Below are positions 41,497-51,275 of a stretch of DNA of 64,000 nt, piece by piece. The notes beneath the pieces are model-generated. The model did not search any database, was not told where the DNA came from, and saw only the letters and a list, made by a program, of their open reading frames with translations. The first letter of the stretch is position 1; every line of letters begins with the position of its first letter. This DNA is from Allomuricauda sp. (GTDB taxonomy: Bacteria > Bacteroidota > Bacteroidia > Flavobacteriales > Flavobacteriaceae), in NCBI GenBank assembly GCA_003712125.1, contig RHLF01000001.1, forward strand, positions 310,001-374,000. Reading direction: 5' to 3'. Position numbers and translations under genes: made by a program.

Positions 41497-42837
41497 TTAA
41501 TCCAATGATATCGGGATACCAAAATAGAATTCTAAAATCTTTAGTCGGAAAATATAATCGTACTTGGTACGAATCACATCTGCCTCTGCGTTGTCTTGTC
41601 TTGATTGTGCTTGGCTAAAATCAAACGCATTCATCAATCCTACATCAAAACGATCTTTGGCATACTGGTAAGCCACCCTTCTTGCCTCCAATGTTTTTTG
41701 GGCCGCTTCATAAGCTTTCTCGAAGGTACCTACATCTACATAGGCCTGTTGAATGTTTGATTCCAACGCCAGTTTGTCTTGCTCGAATTGCAGTTTCGCC
41801 CGTTCAAGGCTAATTTTTGATCGTCTTACGCTGTTTCTAGTGCTCCAACCGTTGAAGATAGGAACATTCAATTGTGCGCCATAAGAAACACCGTCATTTA
41901 TCCACAACTGATTGGTAAAGGAAATCACATCACCTGTTATCGGATCAAAGTTTTGATCTGAATATCGCGTATTGTAGTTAAAAAATCCGGTTAGTGTTGG
42001 CAAATAAGCACCCTTGGAAATTTCTAAATCCTTCTCAGCAAGATCAACGTTCGATTGCGATAACTTGATGTCATTTCGAAATGTCAGGGCCTTGTCAAAG
42101 ATGACTTTGGCCGAATTATCTAAAATATCAGAAGGAGGCACATCAAACTCCTCATCGGCGATATCAAAGTTTTCATAATCGGTAATCTGTAACAACTGGG
42201 CCAAATTCACCCTTGAAATCAACACCAAGCTTTCACCATTGATGATTTGCTGTTCCTGATTGGCAGCAGTGGCCTCTATTTCCAATAAATCGCCACGTGG
42301 TACCACACCTGATTCCACCAACTCCTTCGTACGCTTTAAGTCTTGTTCGGTCACGGCATATTGTGCTCTAAAAACTTTTAACTGTTCTTTGTTGGAAAGC
42401 ACTTGCAAATAAGCATTTGCTACATTTAAACGAATATCGTCCTTCAAATCATCCAAACGATATTGATTGGAAATGGCATTCAACTTCGCTCTATTGATTC
42501 GCTTAATGTTCCTTAAACCATCAAATAGGGTTACCGTCGAAGTAAGGTTTCCTGAAGCAGATAAAATAGTTCCTGTTACCAGGGCGTTGGTCGTAGGATC
42601 CAAGATCAAACCCGTATTACCCGAGACACTGGCCTGCCCATTTAAATCGGGCAACATGGCTCCTATCGCATCTGACCTGTCAATTTTCGCGTTTTCCAAG
42701 TCCAACTCAAATTGTTCAATGGTCAAGTTGTTATCCACCGCAAAGGTGACACACTCTTCCAAAGTCCATTTTTTAAATTGGGCATGTGTTATCGTAGTGG
42801 CGCATACCAGCGCCAGTAGTGTGATTTTAAGTTTCAT
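41497..42837 (-). CDS. TolC-family outer membrane efflux protein
   Basis: 446 aa with signal peptide (ATTITHAQ). Two repeats of the outer membrane efflux family (OEP) are visible: helical segments WTLEECVTFAVDNNLTIEQ (first) and the second with LQFEQDKLALESNIQQAYVDV and GLMNAFDFSQAQSRQ. The length fits TolC-like trimeric channels. Last gene of a minus-strand operon together with adaptor, permeases and ATPase, so it supplies the outer-membrane duct for the MacAB-like pump upstream. Confidence 0.93.
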   Translation of the reverse strand: MKLKITLLALVCATTITHAQFKKWTLEECVTFAVDNNLTIEQFELDLENAKIDRSDAIGAMLPDLNGQASVSGNTGLILDPTTNALVTGTILSASGNLTSTVTLFDGLRNIKRINRAKLNAISNQYRLDDLKDDIRLNVANAYLQVLSNKEQLKVFRAQYAVTEQDLKRTKELVESGVVPRGDLLEIEATAANQEQQIINGESLVLISRVNLAQLLQITDYENFDIADEEFDVPPSDILDNSAKVIFDKALTFRNDIKLSQSNVDLAEKDLEISKGAYLPTLTGFFNYNTRYSDQNFDPITGDVISFTNQLWINDGVSYGAQLNVPIFNGWSTRNSVRRSKISLERAKLQFEQDKLALESNIQQAYVDVGTFEKAYEAAQKTLEARRVAYQYAKDRFDVGLMNAFDFSQAQSRQDNAEADVIRTKYDYIFRLKILEFYFGIPISLD

Positions 42838-42875
42838 TCGTTTTTTGATTTTTTAGTTTATCGGTTGATCGGTCA

Positions 42876-43988
42876 TTATGAATTATCGTCAGACTTTGGT
42901 TCCAGTCTATTCCACACCTTGATTTTATCTTCTTCGGCCAGACCTGAAATCACTTCAACATCAATTCCATTACTAACCCCCAATTCCAAATCTTTACGTT
43001 CAAATTCATTCTCGCCGACCTCAACTTCGACATAGGGTTGCTCCGTTTCACTATCAAACTGCAACAACGCTTCTTTGATCGAAAGCACGTCTTTCTTTTC
43101 ATCCAAAACAATGGAAGCATTGGCACTGTACCCAGCACGCACATAGGTACTGTCACTTACGACAATGTCTCCTTCAATTTTGAACTGTACAGCCCCTTCT
43201 TCCTCAACTCCCTTGGGCGCAATAAATTTCAAATTGGCCTCAAATTTCTGCTCTTCCAAAGCACCCAAACTAATTTCCAATGGCATCCCAGCGTGCAGTT
43301 TGCCCACTTCGGCCTCATCAACTTCACCCTCAAATATCATTTTGGTCATATCGGCAATCGTGGCAATTGTGGTACCATCGTTAAAGTTGTTACTCTGAAT
43401 CACCTGATCACCTTCCTCTACAGGTATTTCCAAGATCGTTCCATTTACAGTGGCCCTGATATTGGTGTTCGCACTTGATGACCCACCTGCAGATCCACGA
43501 AGAATGATTTGGTAATCGTTTTGTGCATTTTCAAGTTCCAGTTTGGCTTGGTTATAGGCCAATTGGATGTTCTGAAAATCTTGGGCCGAAACCACCCCTT
43601 TATCAAAAAGGGCTTTGTTTCTATTGAAATCCAACTCAGAGTTGCCCAAGGCAACTTTGGCGTTGTTCACCCGACCTCTTGCCTGATAAAGTGCTTGTTC
43701 GTTAGGCACGACCTTGATAACGGCAATTAAATCTCCTGCCCGTACATCGGCACCCTCTTCTAGATAAATTTTATCGATAATACCTGAGATTTGTGGTTTG
43801 ATCTCAATCTCATCTTCCGGAATTACCTTTCCTGTAACGATGACCTTGTTTACAATGTCTTTTCGTTCAGCGTTTTCAGTTTTAAACAATTCTAGGGGTG
43901 TACTATTCTTTTTAAGGAAAAAGGATAGGGCAGCCAAGATTGCTATAATGACAACTCCAATTAAGGTATACTTTAAATATTTGTTCAT
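42876..43988 (-). CDS. HlyD/MacA-family periplasmic adaptor, copy 1
   Basis: 370 aa. N-terminal membrane anchor (ILAALSFFLKKN), lipoyl halves (IKPQISGIIDKIYLEEGADV and GTILEIPVEEGDQV), alpha-hairpin ~95-150, and beta-barrel/MP domain with KMIFEGEVDEAEVGKL. It resembles MacA, linking an ABC permease to TolC. About half the residues match copy 2 at 47300-48412 when aligned by eye, for example the shared (V)xESNNFNxGTTIA. Between TolC (38 bp) and permease pair 1 (31 bp). Confidence 0.92.
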   Translation of the reverse strand: MNKYLKYTLIGVVIIAILAALSFFLKKNSTPLELFKTENAERKDIVNKVIVTGKVIPEDEIEIKPQISGIIDKIYLEEGADVRAGDLIAVIKVVPNEQALYQARGRVNNAKVALGNSELDFNRNKALFDKGVVSAQDFQNIQLAYNQAKLELENAQNDYQIILRGSAGGSSSANTNIRATVNGTILEIPVEEGDQVIQSNNFNDGTTIATIADMTKMIFEGEVDEAEVGKLHAGMPLEISLGALEEQKFEANLKFIAPKGVEEEGAVQFKIEGDIVVSDSTYVRAGYSANASIVLDEKKDVLSIKEALLQFDSETEQPYVEVEVGENEFERKDLELGVSNGIDVEVISGLAEEDKIKVWNRLEPKSDDNS

Positions 43989-44019
43989 TTTAATGAATTT
44001 GTTTTGTGATTGTATTTAG

Positions 44020-45276
44020 TTATTCTTCTCGTAATGCTTCTATTGGTTTTATTTTTAATGCCCTATTGGCAGGTAAAAGTCCTATCAACAGGCTCAAACT
44101 TATCATCAGTAAAAATGAAACTGAGAATTGAGGTATATTGATCATAGGGTTAACAAAGGGGAAATCGTTCCCGCTGCCAAATGCAGCATCTAACAATCCC
44201 AATACCCCAACTGCAAAGGAAAACCCAATCAAACCGGCAAAGGCCGTCAGAACAATGGCTTCCAAGACGATTTGACGCCTCACAATTTTGGGGGTTGCCC
44301 CCATGGCCCTTCGCACCCCAATCTCTTTGGTACGTTCTTTAACCGTAATCAGCAGTATATTACTAATGGCGATGATACCCGCCAAAAGGGTAAAAATGCC
44401 CACAAAAAAGGAGAACCCTTGCAATACGGTGGTAAAGCTTGAAATATTGCTGAAAATCTCTGAAAAATCAAAGCTACCAATGGCCCGTTCATCTGATGGC
44501 GAAACGTCATACTTATTCTTTAATAGACGTTTTATTTGGCTTTCGACAAAAGCCACCTTGGTGTTGGGTTCAACGGCGATGGCCATCCACCCCATACGGT
44601 CACCTGACCCAAAGGCCTTTTGGAAGGTACTAAAGGGTACAAAAACGGCATTTTCTCCGTCAATATTTATGTTATTATTCGGTTTGTATATACCTACAAT
44701 GGAGAAATACACCCCATTGATTCGTATTTCTTCACCTATGGCCTCTTCTCCTTTTTCAAATAGCAGTTCATATGTTTCTTCGCCTATAACACATACTTTT
44801 CTTGATTCTTCAATATCTGAACTGTTGAGGAAACGGCCCTCGACCAATTTTTTCTTTGTGATGTCATCAATTTGAGGGAAATCTCCATATACTGCAGAAC
44901 CGCTGGTCTGCCCATTTCTGTAGACCGATACAATACCTCGATGGTTACCCAACTCGATACGTGGCGCCAGCACCTCTATTTCGGGTATGTTTTCCTTTAG
45001 AATGGCTGCATCCTCCAATTTGAATCGAATGCGTCGCCCGCGTTCAAAACCCTTATACGGTTCCGAAGTGGACTGCCCCCAAACAAATAAGCTGTTCGAT
45101 GCCGTACCTGCAAAAATTTTGTCAAACCCATTGCTCATCCCATTCGCAGAGCCCAGCAACAACACCAAGATGATCATAGCGAATATCACCCCCAACATGG
45201 TCAAAATAGTACGGAACATATTTTGCCCTAAGGTGTGAAAAATTTCAATCCATAAGTCCCTATCAAATAACCACAT
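44020..45276 (-). CDS. MacB-like ABC transporter permease, cassette 1, second gene
   Basis: 418 aa with the FtsX/MacB layout: N-terminal membrane helix (MFRTILTMLGVIFAMIILV), large periplasmic domain (~50-280), three C-terminal helices with FTLLAGIIAISNILLITVKERTKEIGVRRAMGA motif. No ATPase domain is fused. It begins MWLFDRDLWIEIFHTLGQN, an opening shared by the paralogues. Stop codon is two bases from the start of the neighbouring permease gene region (45279), so translation is probably coupled. In MacB-type systems two copies of the permease move substrate from the periplasm outward. Confidence 0.92.
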   Translation of the reverse strand: MWLFDRDLWIEIFHTLGQNMFRTILTMLGVIFAMIILVLLLGSANGMSNGFDKIFAGTASNSLFVWGQSTSEPYKGFERGRRIRFKLEDAAILKENIPEIEVLAPRIELGNHRGIVSVYRNGQTSGSAVYGDFPQIDDITKKKLVEGRFLNSSDIEESRKVCVIGEETYELLFEKGEEAIGEEIRINGVYFSIVGIYKPNNNINIDGENAVFVPFSTFQKAFGSGDRMGWMAIAVEPNTKVAFVESQIKRLLKNKYDVSPSDERAIGSFDFSEIFSNISSFTTVLQGFSFFVGIFTLLAGIIAISNILLITVKERTKEIGVRRAMGATPKIVRRQIVLEAIVLTAFAGLIGFSFAVGVLGLLDAAFGSGNDFPFVNPMINIPQFSVSFLLMISLSLLIGLLPANRALKIKPIEALREE

Positions 45277-45278
45277 AT

Positions 45279-46508
45279 CTATTTGTCTGTTAGTGCAACT
45301 ATTGGTTTAACTTTTGCCGCTTTAAGGGCTGGTATAAATCCTGCCATTACCCCAGCAACAATTAAGATAATGGTTGCCGTAATCACCACCGAACTACTCA
45401 CATTCGGATTCGTAAAAGCAGGGGTATTGATCGTTGGGCCTATGGCACCTAAAATGACCGAGGCAAACATGAGACCGATAAATCCTGAAATTGTCGTGAT
45501 AAAAACCGATTCTAAAATCACCAGGTTAACAATTTGCCGGGGTTTGGCCCCCAAAGCTTTTCGTATACCGATTTCTTTGGTTCGTTCCTTAATAGTAAAG
45601 ACCATGATATTTCCAATGCCGACGATTCCCGCAATTAAAATCAAAAAAGCAACGCCAATTCCAATTGTATTCAAAACTGCTGTAAAACTGCTAATATCAC
45701 TAAAGGCTTGGGCATAGTTCCACACCCCAATACCGGCTTGGTCTTCGGGAGCAATTTTATGTCTTCTTTTCAGTAGGATCTCGAGACGCTCCGAAAACTC
45801 CAAGGCTTCGGTGAGGTCATAGTTCGGATTATAGGTCAGCGCAATACCGCCAACGTTATTTGTATTGCCATAAATTCGTTGAAAGGTGCTGATGGGTGCA
45901 TAGATCCTTCGCTCCGCATTGGCATCTCCTTCATCGGTAAAAACGCCGATGACCCGAAATGGCAAGCCGTTGAATTCAATAAACTTCCCTAAGGGCTCTT
46001 CCTTTTTAAGTAAATCCTCTGCCACCTTTCTTCCAATGATCGCGACCTTGGCTTTGTTCACCATATCCGTTTCATTGATATACCTACCACTCAACATTTG
46101 GGTCTTTTCGATATACAAATGATCGGGTTCAACAGCTTGAACCGAATAACTACCCGTTTCACTACCGTATCGCGCAGATACACTGGTAAAATAGCGGGCG
46201 CTAATGTATTCAATGTCCTTGGGAAAACTTTGTTCGATATAGTCTAAATCATCATTTTTGAATTGGATCCTTCGCCCCGCTTCAAAACCGGCATAGGCTT
46301 TTGAAGTAGTTCCTGATCTTACAAAAATAGAGTTGGTGGCATCATCATTGAATTGGCTATAAAACCCATTTTGCATCCCATTTACTGATGCCAATATCAT
46401 CACCAGGATGAAGATGGCCCAACCCACTGAAAAGCCGGTCAAAAATGTACGCAGCTTATTCTTTTTGAGCGTATTGAATATTTCTTGCCAAGTATCTCTA
46501 TCAAACAT
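45279..46508 (-). CDS. MacB-like ABC transporter permease, cassette 1, first gene
   Basis: 409 aa. Same architecture: MFDRDTWQEIFNTLKKNKLRTF, periplasmic domain with ALTYNPNYDLTEALEFSERL, C-terminal FLILIAGIVGIGNIMVFTIKERTKEIGIRKALGA. Its start overlaps the end of the ATPase gene by eight bases. It differs from its neighbour permease in more than half of its periplasmic domain, suggesting that the two form a heterodimer. Confidence 0.92.
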   Translation of the reverse strand: MFDRDTWQEIFNTLKKNKLRTFLTGFSVGWAIFILVMILASVNGMQNGFYSQFNDDATNSIFVRSGTTSKAYAGFEAGRRIQFKNDDLDYIEQSFPKDIEYISARYFTSVSARYGSETGSYSVQAVEPDHLYIEKTQMLSGRYINETDMVNKAKVAIIGRKVAEDLLKKEEPLGKFIEFNGLPFRVIGVFTDEGDANAERRIYAPISTFQRIYGNTNNVGGIALTYNPNYDLTEALEFSERLEILLKRRHKIAPEDQAGIGVWNYAQAFSDISSFTAVLNTIGIGVAFLILIAGIVGIGNIMVFTIKERTKEIGIRKALGAKPRQIVNLVILESVFITTISGFIGLMFASVILGAIGPTINTPAFTNPNVSSSVVITATIILIVAGVMAGFIPALKAAKVKPIVALTDK

Positions 46509-47202
46509 ACGCTGAAGCTCTTACTTGTTTTACCTTTTCATCTTTTTCAATAATACCATCCTTAAGATGTACGATTCGTTTGCACATATGTGCAATATCC
46601 TCTTCGTGGGTAACCACCAATATGGTATTGCCCTGATCGTTAATGGTCTGGATCAGGTCCATAATTTCGTACGAGGTTTTACTGTCCAACGCACCAGTAA
46701 GCTCATCGGCCAACAATACCTTAGGTTCTGCAGCCATGGCTCTTGCAATGGCGACCCGTTGTTTTTGCCCTCCGGAAAGTTCACTGGGTAAATGGTGTGC
46801 CCATTCTTTTAGACCCACTTGGTCCAAATATTTGAGTGCCTTTTCTTGGCGTTCTTTTCTGGGTACTTTTTGATAGTACAAAGGCAAAGCCACATTCTCA
46901 GCTGCGTTTTTGTAATTGATAAGGTTGAAGGATTGAAAAATGAACCCCAAAAACTTATTACGGTATTGCGCCGCTTTGGTTTCGTTCAGATTCTTGATGG
47001 GCACCCCATCTAAGGTATACTCTCCAGAATCTGCTTCATCCAACATCCCTAAAATATTGAGTAAAGTTGATTTTCCGGATCCAGAAGAACCCATTATGGC
47101 AACCAATTCTCCTTCACCTATTGAAAAATTTAATCCTTTTAATACATGGAGTGAATTGCTCCCCATCTTATAGGACTTGTGTAGATCTTTAATTTCTATC
47201 AT
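46501..47202 (-). CDS. ABC transporter ATPase of the MacB/LolD type
   Basis: 233 aa. Walker A GSSGSGKSTLLNILG (~37-45), Q-loop FIFQSFNLI, signature ELSGGQKQRVAIARAM, Walker B VLLADELTGALDSKT, H-loop VVTHEED. It is the only ATPase in a locus with four permeases, so it probably powers both permease pairs. The permease gene behind it overlaps by eight bases. Confidence 0.95.
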   Translation of the reverse strand: MIEIKDLHKSYKMGSNSLHVLKGLNFSIGEGELVAIMGSSGSGKSTLLNILGMLDEADSGEYTLDGVPIKNLNETKAAQYRNKFLGFIFQSFNLINYKNAAENVALPLYYQKVPRKERQEKALKYLDQVGLKEWAHHLPSELSGGQKQRVAIARAMAAEPKVLLADELTGALDSKTSYEIMDLIQTINDQGNTILVVTHEEDIAHMCKRIVHLKDGIIEKDEKVKQVRASAYV

Positions 47203-47299
47203 GATTGGTTTGTTAGCTATCTTGATTGGAAAATCCTATTGTAGGACTGACAAGTTGTTAATTTGTTACAAGAATTGATTAAAAATTTTGTTAAACTAT

Positions 47300-48412
47300 T
47301 TAGTTGGATGCATCGTCGGAACCATCAGTGTTCCATACTTTGATTTTATCATCCATTGTGATACCAGACTTTACCTCTACGAAAATACCGTCGCTAATGC
47401 CCAGTTCAACTTCTTTTCGTTCAAACTGTTGATCACCCGCTTCGACCTCAACGTAGGGCTCTTTTGTCTCCTCATCAAACTGCACCAAGGCTTCTTTTAA
47501 TGCTAAAACACTATCGGCACGAGCCAAGATGATCGAAGCATTGGCACTTAAGCCTGCCCTAATAAAGGTGGTATCTTTTTTGGTAAGGGTTCCTTTGATT
47601 TCAAACTGGATGGCACCGTTTTCCTCGACACCCTTGGGCGCTATATAGTCTAAGACGGCGGGAAACACCTGATTTTCAATGGCGCCAACGGTTATTTCAA
47701 GAGGTAGGTCCTCCTTGATTTTACCAACCTCTGATTCATCTACCTTACCTTCAAATATCATTTTTTCAACATCGGCAATGGAGGCGATCGTAGTTCCCTC
47801 ATTGAAATTATTACTCTCAATAACCTGATTTCCCTTTTCCACAGGCACATCAAGTACCATACCACTTACCGTAGACCTGATCAGGGTATTGGCCTGATTC
47901 CCATACCCCCGTGAGGTTCCGGTCTTGATGATATCCAAGCGTTGGTTGGCTGCTTTATAAGTTTGTTTGGCCTGATTGTAGGCCACCTCAGCGGTTTCCA
48001 AATCGGCCTGCGAAATTACCCCACGCTGAAAGATGGATGATTGCCGGTCATAGTTGCGTTTTTGATTTTCGAGATCGATCCGGGCTCTTTCAATGGCATC
48101 CCTGGCATCATTTAGGGCACTGAGATTGGGTACAACCTTAATTTTGGCCAAAAGGTCCCCTGTCTTCACATAATCACCGCCCTCAACATAAACCTCTTCG
48201 ATGACTCCGGAAATGTTAGGTTTGATCAAGACCTCTTCTAAAGGAAGAATACTCCCCGTGGCAACAGCTTTATTTATGATATTTTGTTTGCTTGGTGTCT
48301 CTGTCTCGTAGACAACGGGATCCTCGCTATTTTTTTGGTACAAATAGTACAAAGCACCGCCAAAGGACAATACAATGACGATTAAAATGATAATGGTTAC
48401 TGACTTTTTCAT
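47300..48412 (-). CDS. HlyD/MacA-family periplasmic adaptor, copy 2
   Basis: 370 aa, the same length as copy 1. N-terminal anchor (IILIVIVLSFGGALYYLY), lipoyl halves (IKPNISGVIEEVYVEGGDYV; GMVLDVPVEKGNQV), hairpin and barrel with KMIFEGKVDESEVGKI. Close similarity to copy 1 shows a duplication. Located between permease pair 2 (30 bp) and the ATPase (97 bp). The longer gap to the ATPase might hold an internal promoter. Confidence 0.92.
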   Translation of the reverse strand: MKKSVTIIILIVIVLSFGGALYYLYQKNSEDPVVYETETPSKQNIINKAVATGSILPLEEVLIKPNISGVIEEVYVEGGDYVKTGDLLAKIKVVPNLSALNDARDAIERARIDLENQKRNYDRQSSIFQRGVISQADLETAEVAYNQAKQTYKAANQRLDIIKTGTSRGYGNQANTLIRSTVSGMVLDVPVEKGNQVIESNNFNEGTTIASIADVEKMIFEGKVDESEVGKIKEDLPLEITVGAIENQVFPAVLDYIAPKGVEENGAIQFEIKGTLTKKDTTFIRAGLSANASIILARADSVLALKEALVQFDEETKEPYVEVEAGDQQFERKEVELGISDGIFVEVKSGITMDDKIKVWNTDGSDDASN

Positions 48413-48441
48413 GGATTAGTTTCTTAATTGATTGATTTAAC

Positions 48442-49695
48442 TTATTCTGTTCGAAGGGCTTCAATAGGTCGAACCTTAATGGCACTATTCGCTGGAATAA
48501 ACCCTGCTAAAAGGCCTGACACTATTAAAACGAGCATGGCACTTAAAACTATGGTTAGGCTCACGCTGGGGTTGAGGAACATATCTACTGGTCCCACATT
48601 ATCCAATAGCGCATTTATACCATAAATCGTGAGCGCGCCGATCACAATACCCACCATGCCCGAAAGCAAAGTGAGCGTTATAGATTCCATGAGCACTTGC
48701 AGTTTTATTGACCATGGCGACTCGCCTAAAGCTCTTCTAATACCTATTTCATTGGTACGCTCCTTGACAACAATCAGCATAATATTGCTGACTCCAATAA
48801 TACCGGATATCAATACTAGCGTACCCACAATAATGGCAATCCATCGCATGGCTGCAAATAAACTTTCAACCCTGTTATATTGTTGGTATAAATCAAAGAA
48901 TCCGACGGCTCTTTCATCATCAGGGTGGATTCTTCTACTTTGTTTTACTGTACTCACAATGTCATCCACTTTATTCGAAATTGATTGTCCGTCTTCTGCC
49001 GTTATGGCCATCCAACCCACATTATCTGCCCTATTGAAGGCTTGGGAAAAAGCGGTAAACGGAACATAAATTTGTCTTTCAGCATTTTGACCGTTTCCAT
49101 TGCTCGACTTTTCCTTATAAGTACCCACAACCATAAAATTGACCCCTTGTATGCGCAAATAGGCTCCTAGCACTTCTTCATCGTCCTCAAAAAGATCTTG
49201 ACGAATACCATCACCGATCACAGCAACCTTTCGTTTCTTTTGAATGTCATTGTGGTTCATGAACCTTCCATAATTCACATAAATAGAATTTTGATTTAGA
49301 ATTTCAGGATAGTCTCCAAAAATTCGGTAGGATCCACTCTCAGTCTTATAAAAAACATTATCGGCTGAACCCCTTGCGGCATTTCTTGGAGAAATTATTC
49401 GCAAACCTGGCACATTATCCCGAATCAACTGCACATCACTTAACTTAAAGCTATACTGTCTGCCCTCGGGGAGTCCATCATAAGCCATGGTGGTTGTTTG
49501 GGTCCACATGAACATGGTATTGGTTGCCACACCGCTAAAATCTTGTTTGATTCCGTTTTCTAGACCCTTACCTGCCGCCAGTAGCAATATCAAAATAAAA
49601 ATGCCCCAAATAACCCCAAATGCAGTGAGAATTGTTCTGAACATATTTTTGGTCAGCACTTCCAAAATCTCTTTCCAACGGTCTCTATTGAACAT
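48442..49695 (-). CDS. MacB-like ABC transporter permease, cassette 2, second gene
   Basis: 417 aa: MFNRDRWKEILEVLTKNMFRT, anchor helix, periplasmic domain, C-terminal three helices with LISGIIGVSNIMLIVVKERTNEIGIRRALGESP. No fused ATPase. It is followed after two bases by the next permease gene, repeating the layout of cassette 1. Confidence 0.92.
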   Translation of the reverse strand: MFNRDRWKEILEVLTKNMFRTILTAFGVIWGIFILILLLAAGKGLENGIKQDFSGVATNTMFMWTQTTTMAYDGLPEGRQYSFKLSDVQLIRDNVPGLRIISPRNAARGSADNVFYKTESGSYRIFGDYPEILNQNSIYVNYGRFMNHNDIQKKRKVAVIGDGIRQDLFEDDEEVLGAYLRIQGVNFMVVGTYKEKSSNGNGQNAERQIYVPFTAFSQAFNRADNVGWMAITAEDGQSISNKVDDIVSTVKQSRRIHPDDERAVGFFDLYQQYNRVESLFAAMRWIAIIVGTLVLISGIIGVSNIMLIVVKERTNEIGIRRALGESPWSIKLQVLMESITLTLLSGMVGIVIGALTIYGINALLDNVGPVDMFLNPSVSLTIVLSAMLVLIVSGLLAGFIPANSAIKVRPIEALRTE

Positions 49696-49697
49696 GG

Positions 49698-50951
49698 CTA
49701 TTCGTCTCTTAAAGCATTAATAACTTGGATATTCGCTGCACGCCATGCCGGAAAAAACCCTGCCAGGGTTCCTGCGGAAATGAGCACAATAACCGTCGTG
49801 AAGGCTACATTAAAATTTACGGAAGGATTGACCACATAATCGATTTCTACATTGGGACCAATAATTTCCAATAAACCCATACTCAAAATCAAACCGGTAA
49901 AACCAGAAATCGCTGTAACGAATATTGATTCTTGTAAAATCATACTGACAATAAACCAAGGTTTGGCCCCTAGCGCTTTTCTTATTCCGATTTCACGTGT
50001 TCGCTCTTTGACCACAATAAGCATAATGTTGCTTACACCCACCACTCCTGCGATGATTGTACAAACCCCAACAAACCAGAAAAAAAACTTTATGTTTCCT
50101 GTTAAAGAGTAGTACCGTTTTGCCTCTTCGATTGGATTCCAAATGTGGATGGCCCTTTCATCTTCGGGAGCAATACCATGGGCTTTATACAAGTAGCCAC
50201 GGATTTCATCTTCAAATGCCAAAGAAGAAGCTACTGTCTGGCCCAAATTGGTTTTTTCCGGGAGCATAAAGGTTAGATTATTAATTCGGTCACCACCGTT
50301 GAATGCCAATTGTGCTGTTGTCAACGGTATCCAAATCCGTTCTTCTTCACCTTCGTCATCACCACTTACTTCACTATAGACACCTACAATTCTGAATCCG
50401 GCTCCTGATATGGTTAGATATTCTCCCAAAGGCGAATCCAAATCCTTAAAAACCTCTTTCTTTATCTTGCTACTGATAACTGCAACCTTGGCATTCTCGG
50501 CCAGGTCCCTTTCATTAATAAAGCGCCCTTCAACGATATATTGGTTCTCGATGACCTGAACATCATCGGTTGTACCAATGACTTGATATACAATCAAATC
50601 ATTTTTGTACAAAACCTGAATGTCACGCGGAAAATAAAAAGTGGAAACCTTGTCAAAATCTGCATCCAGGGTATTGTTGATATAATCCAGATTTTCATTG
50701 CGAAGTTGAACTCTGCGACCCGGATTAAGTCCATTGTGGGCGATAGTGGTTCTACCAGGCCAAACCCATATACTCGTGGCGGCATCGGTTTTGAACTCTT
50801 TTTCAATGCCATTTTGCATTCCTTGCCCAAAACCCAATAAAATGACCAAAATGAAAATACCCGAGGCTACGGACAGCCCGGTTAAAAAAGTACGGAGTTT
50901 GTTCTTTCTGATGGTATCAAAAATTTCCTGCCATCTTTCAAGATCGAACAT
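49698..50951 (-). CDS. MacB-like ABC transporter permease, cassette 2, first gene
   Basis: 417 aa from the ATG at 50951, where MFDLERWQEIFDTIRKNK aligns with the openings of the paralogues; the frame up to 50996 adds 15 residues without homology. The C-terminal motif TIIAGVVGVSNIMLIVVKERTREIGIRKALGAKP is the closest to those of the cassette 2 neighbour. First gene of the whole minus-strand efflux operon, with 108 bp to the next gene upstream. Confidence 0.9.
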   Translation of the reverse strand: MFDLERWQEIFDTIRKNKLRTFLTGLSVASGIFILVILLGFGQGMQNGIEKEFKTDAATSIWVWPGRTTIAHNGLNPGRRVQLRNENLDYINNTLDADFDKVSTFYFPRDIQVLYKNDLIVYQVIGTTDDVQVIENQYIVEGRFINERDLAENAKVAVISSKIKKEVFKDLDSPLGEYLTISGAGFRIVGVYSEVSGDDEGEEERIWIPLTTAQLAFNGGDRINNLTFMLPEKTNLGQTVASSLAFEDEIRGYLYKAHGIAPEDERAIHIWNPIEEAKRYYSLTGNIKFFFWFVGVCTIIAGVVGVSNIMLIVVKERTREIGIRKALGAKPWFIVSMILQESIFVTAISGFTGLILSMGLLEIIGPNVEIDYVVNPSVNFNVAFTTVIVLISAGTLAGFFPAWRAANIQVINALRDE

Positions 50952-51059
50952 ATGGTTGGTGTTTGATGATTGATGAAATACGAAAACGTATATCAATCAG
51001 ACTATGTTCTGAACGATATGTTACACTAAAAGGGAAGAAAAAATGTTAAAGTTTTGAAA

Positions 51060-51275
51060 TCAGCTTTTTAGCTTGCGGTAGACAAAATAAAATAGGCCCC
51101 CAACAATTACATATGGGATGGCCATCAAGTACAGAATACCATTGTTCACCGCTTCCGCAGTACCCCCATTTGCCTCACTTTCGAGTACGGCACGGCACAT
51201 AGAACATTGGGCTTCAGCAGAAGTGCTAAAGAGAAAAAATACAAAACCCAAAAATAGTACTGACTTAAACCGCAT
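51060..51275 (-). CDS. Small membrane protein at the end of the oxidase-assembly operon
   Basis: 71 aa. Signal-like N-terminus (VFFLFSTSAEAQ), a CxxC motif in AQCSMCRAVLESEANGG, and one C-terminal helix (LYLMAIPYVIVGGLFYFVY). The gene overlaps the DUF420 gene by 11 bases. A homologue with this position is, by my recollection, common in Bacteroidota. The exposed CxxC beside SCO suggests a role in copper or redox handling for the oxidase; this is inference. Confidence 0.7.
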   Translation of the reverse strand: MRFKSVLFLGFVFFLFSTSAEAQCSMCRAVLESEANGGTAEAVNNGILYLMAIPYVIVGGLFYFVYRKLKS

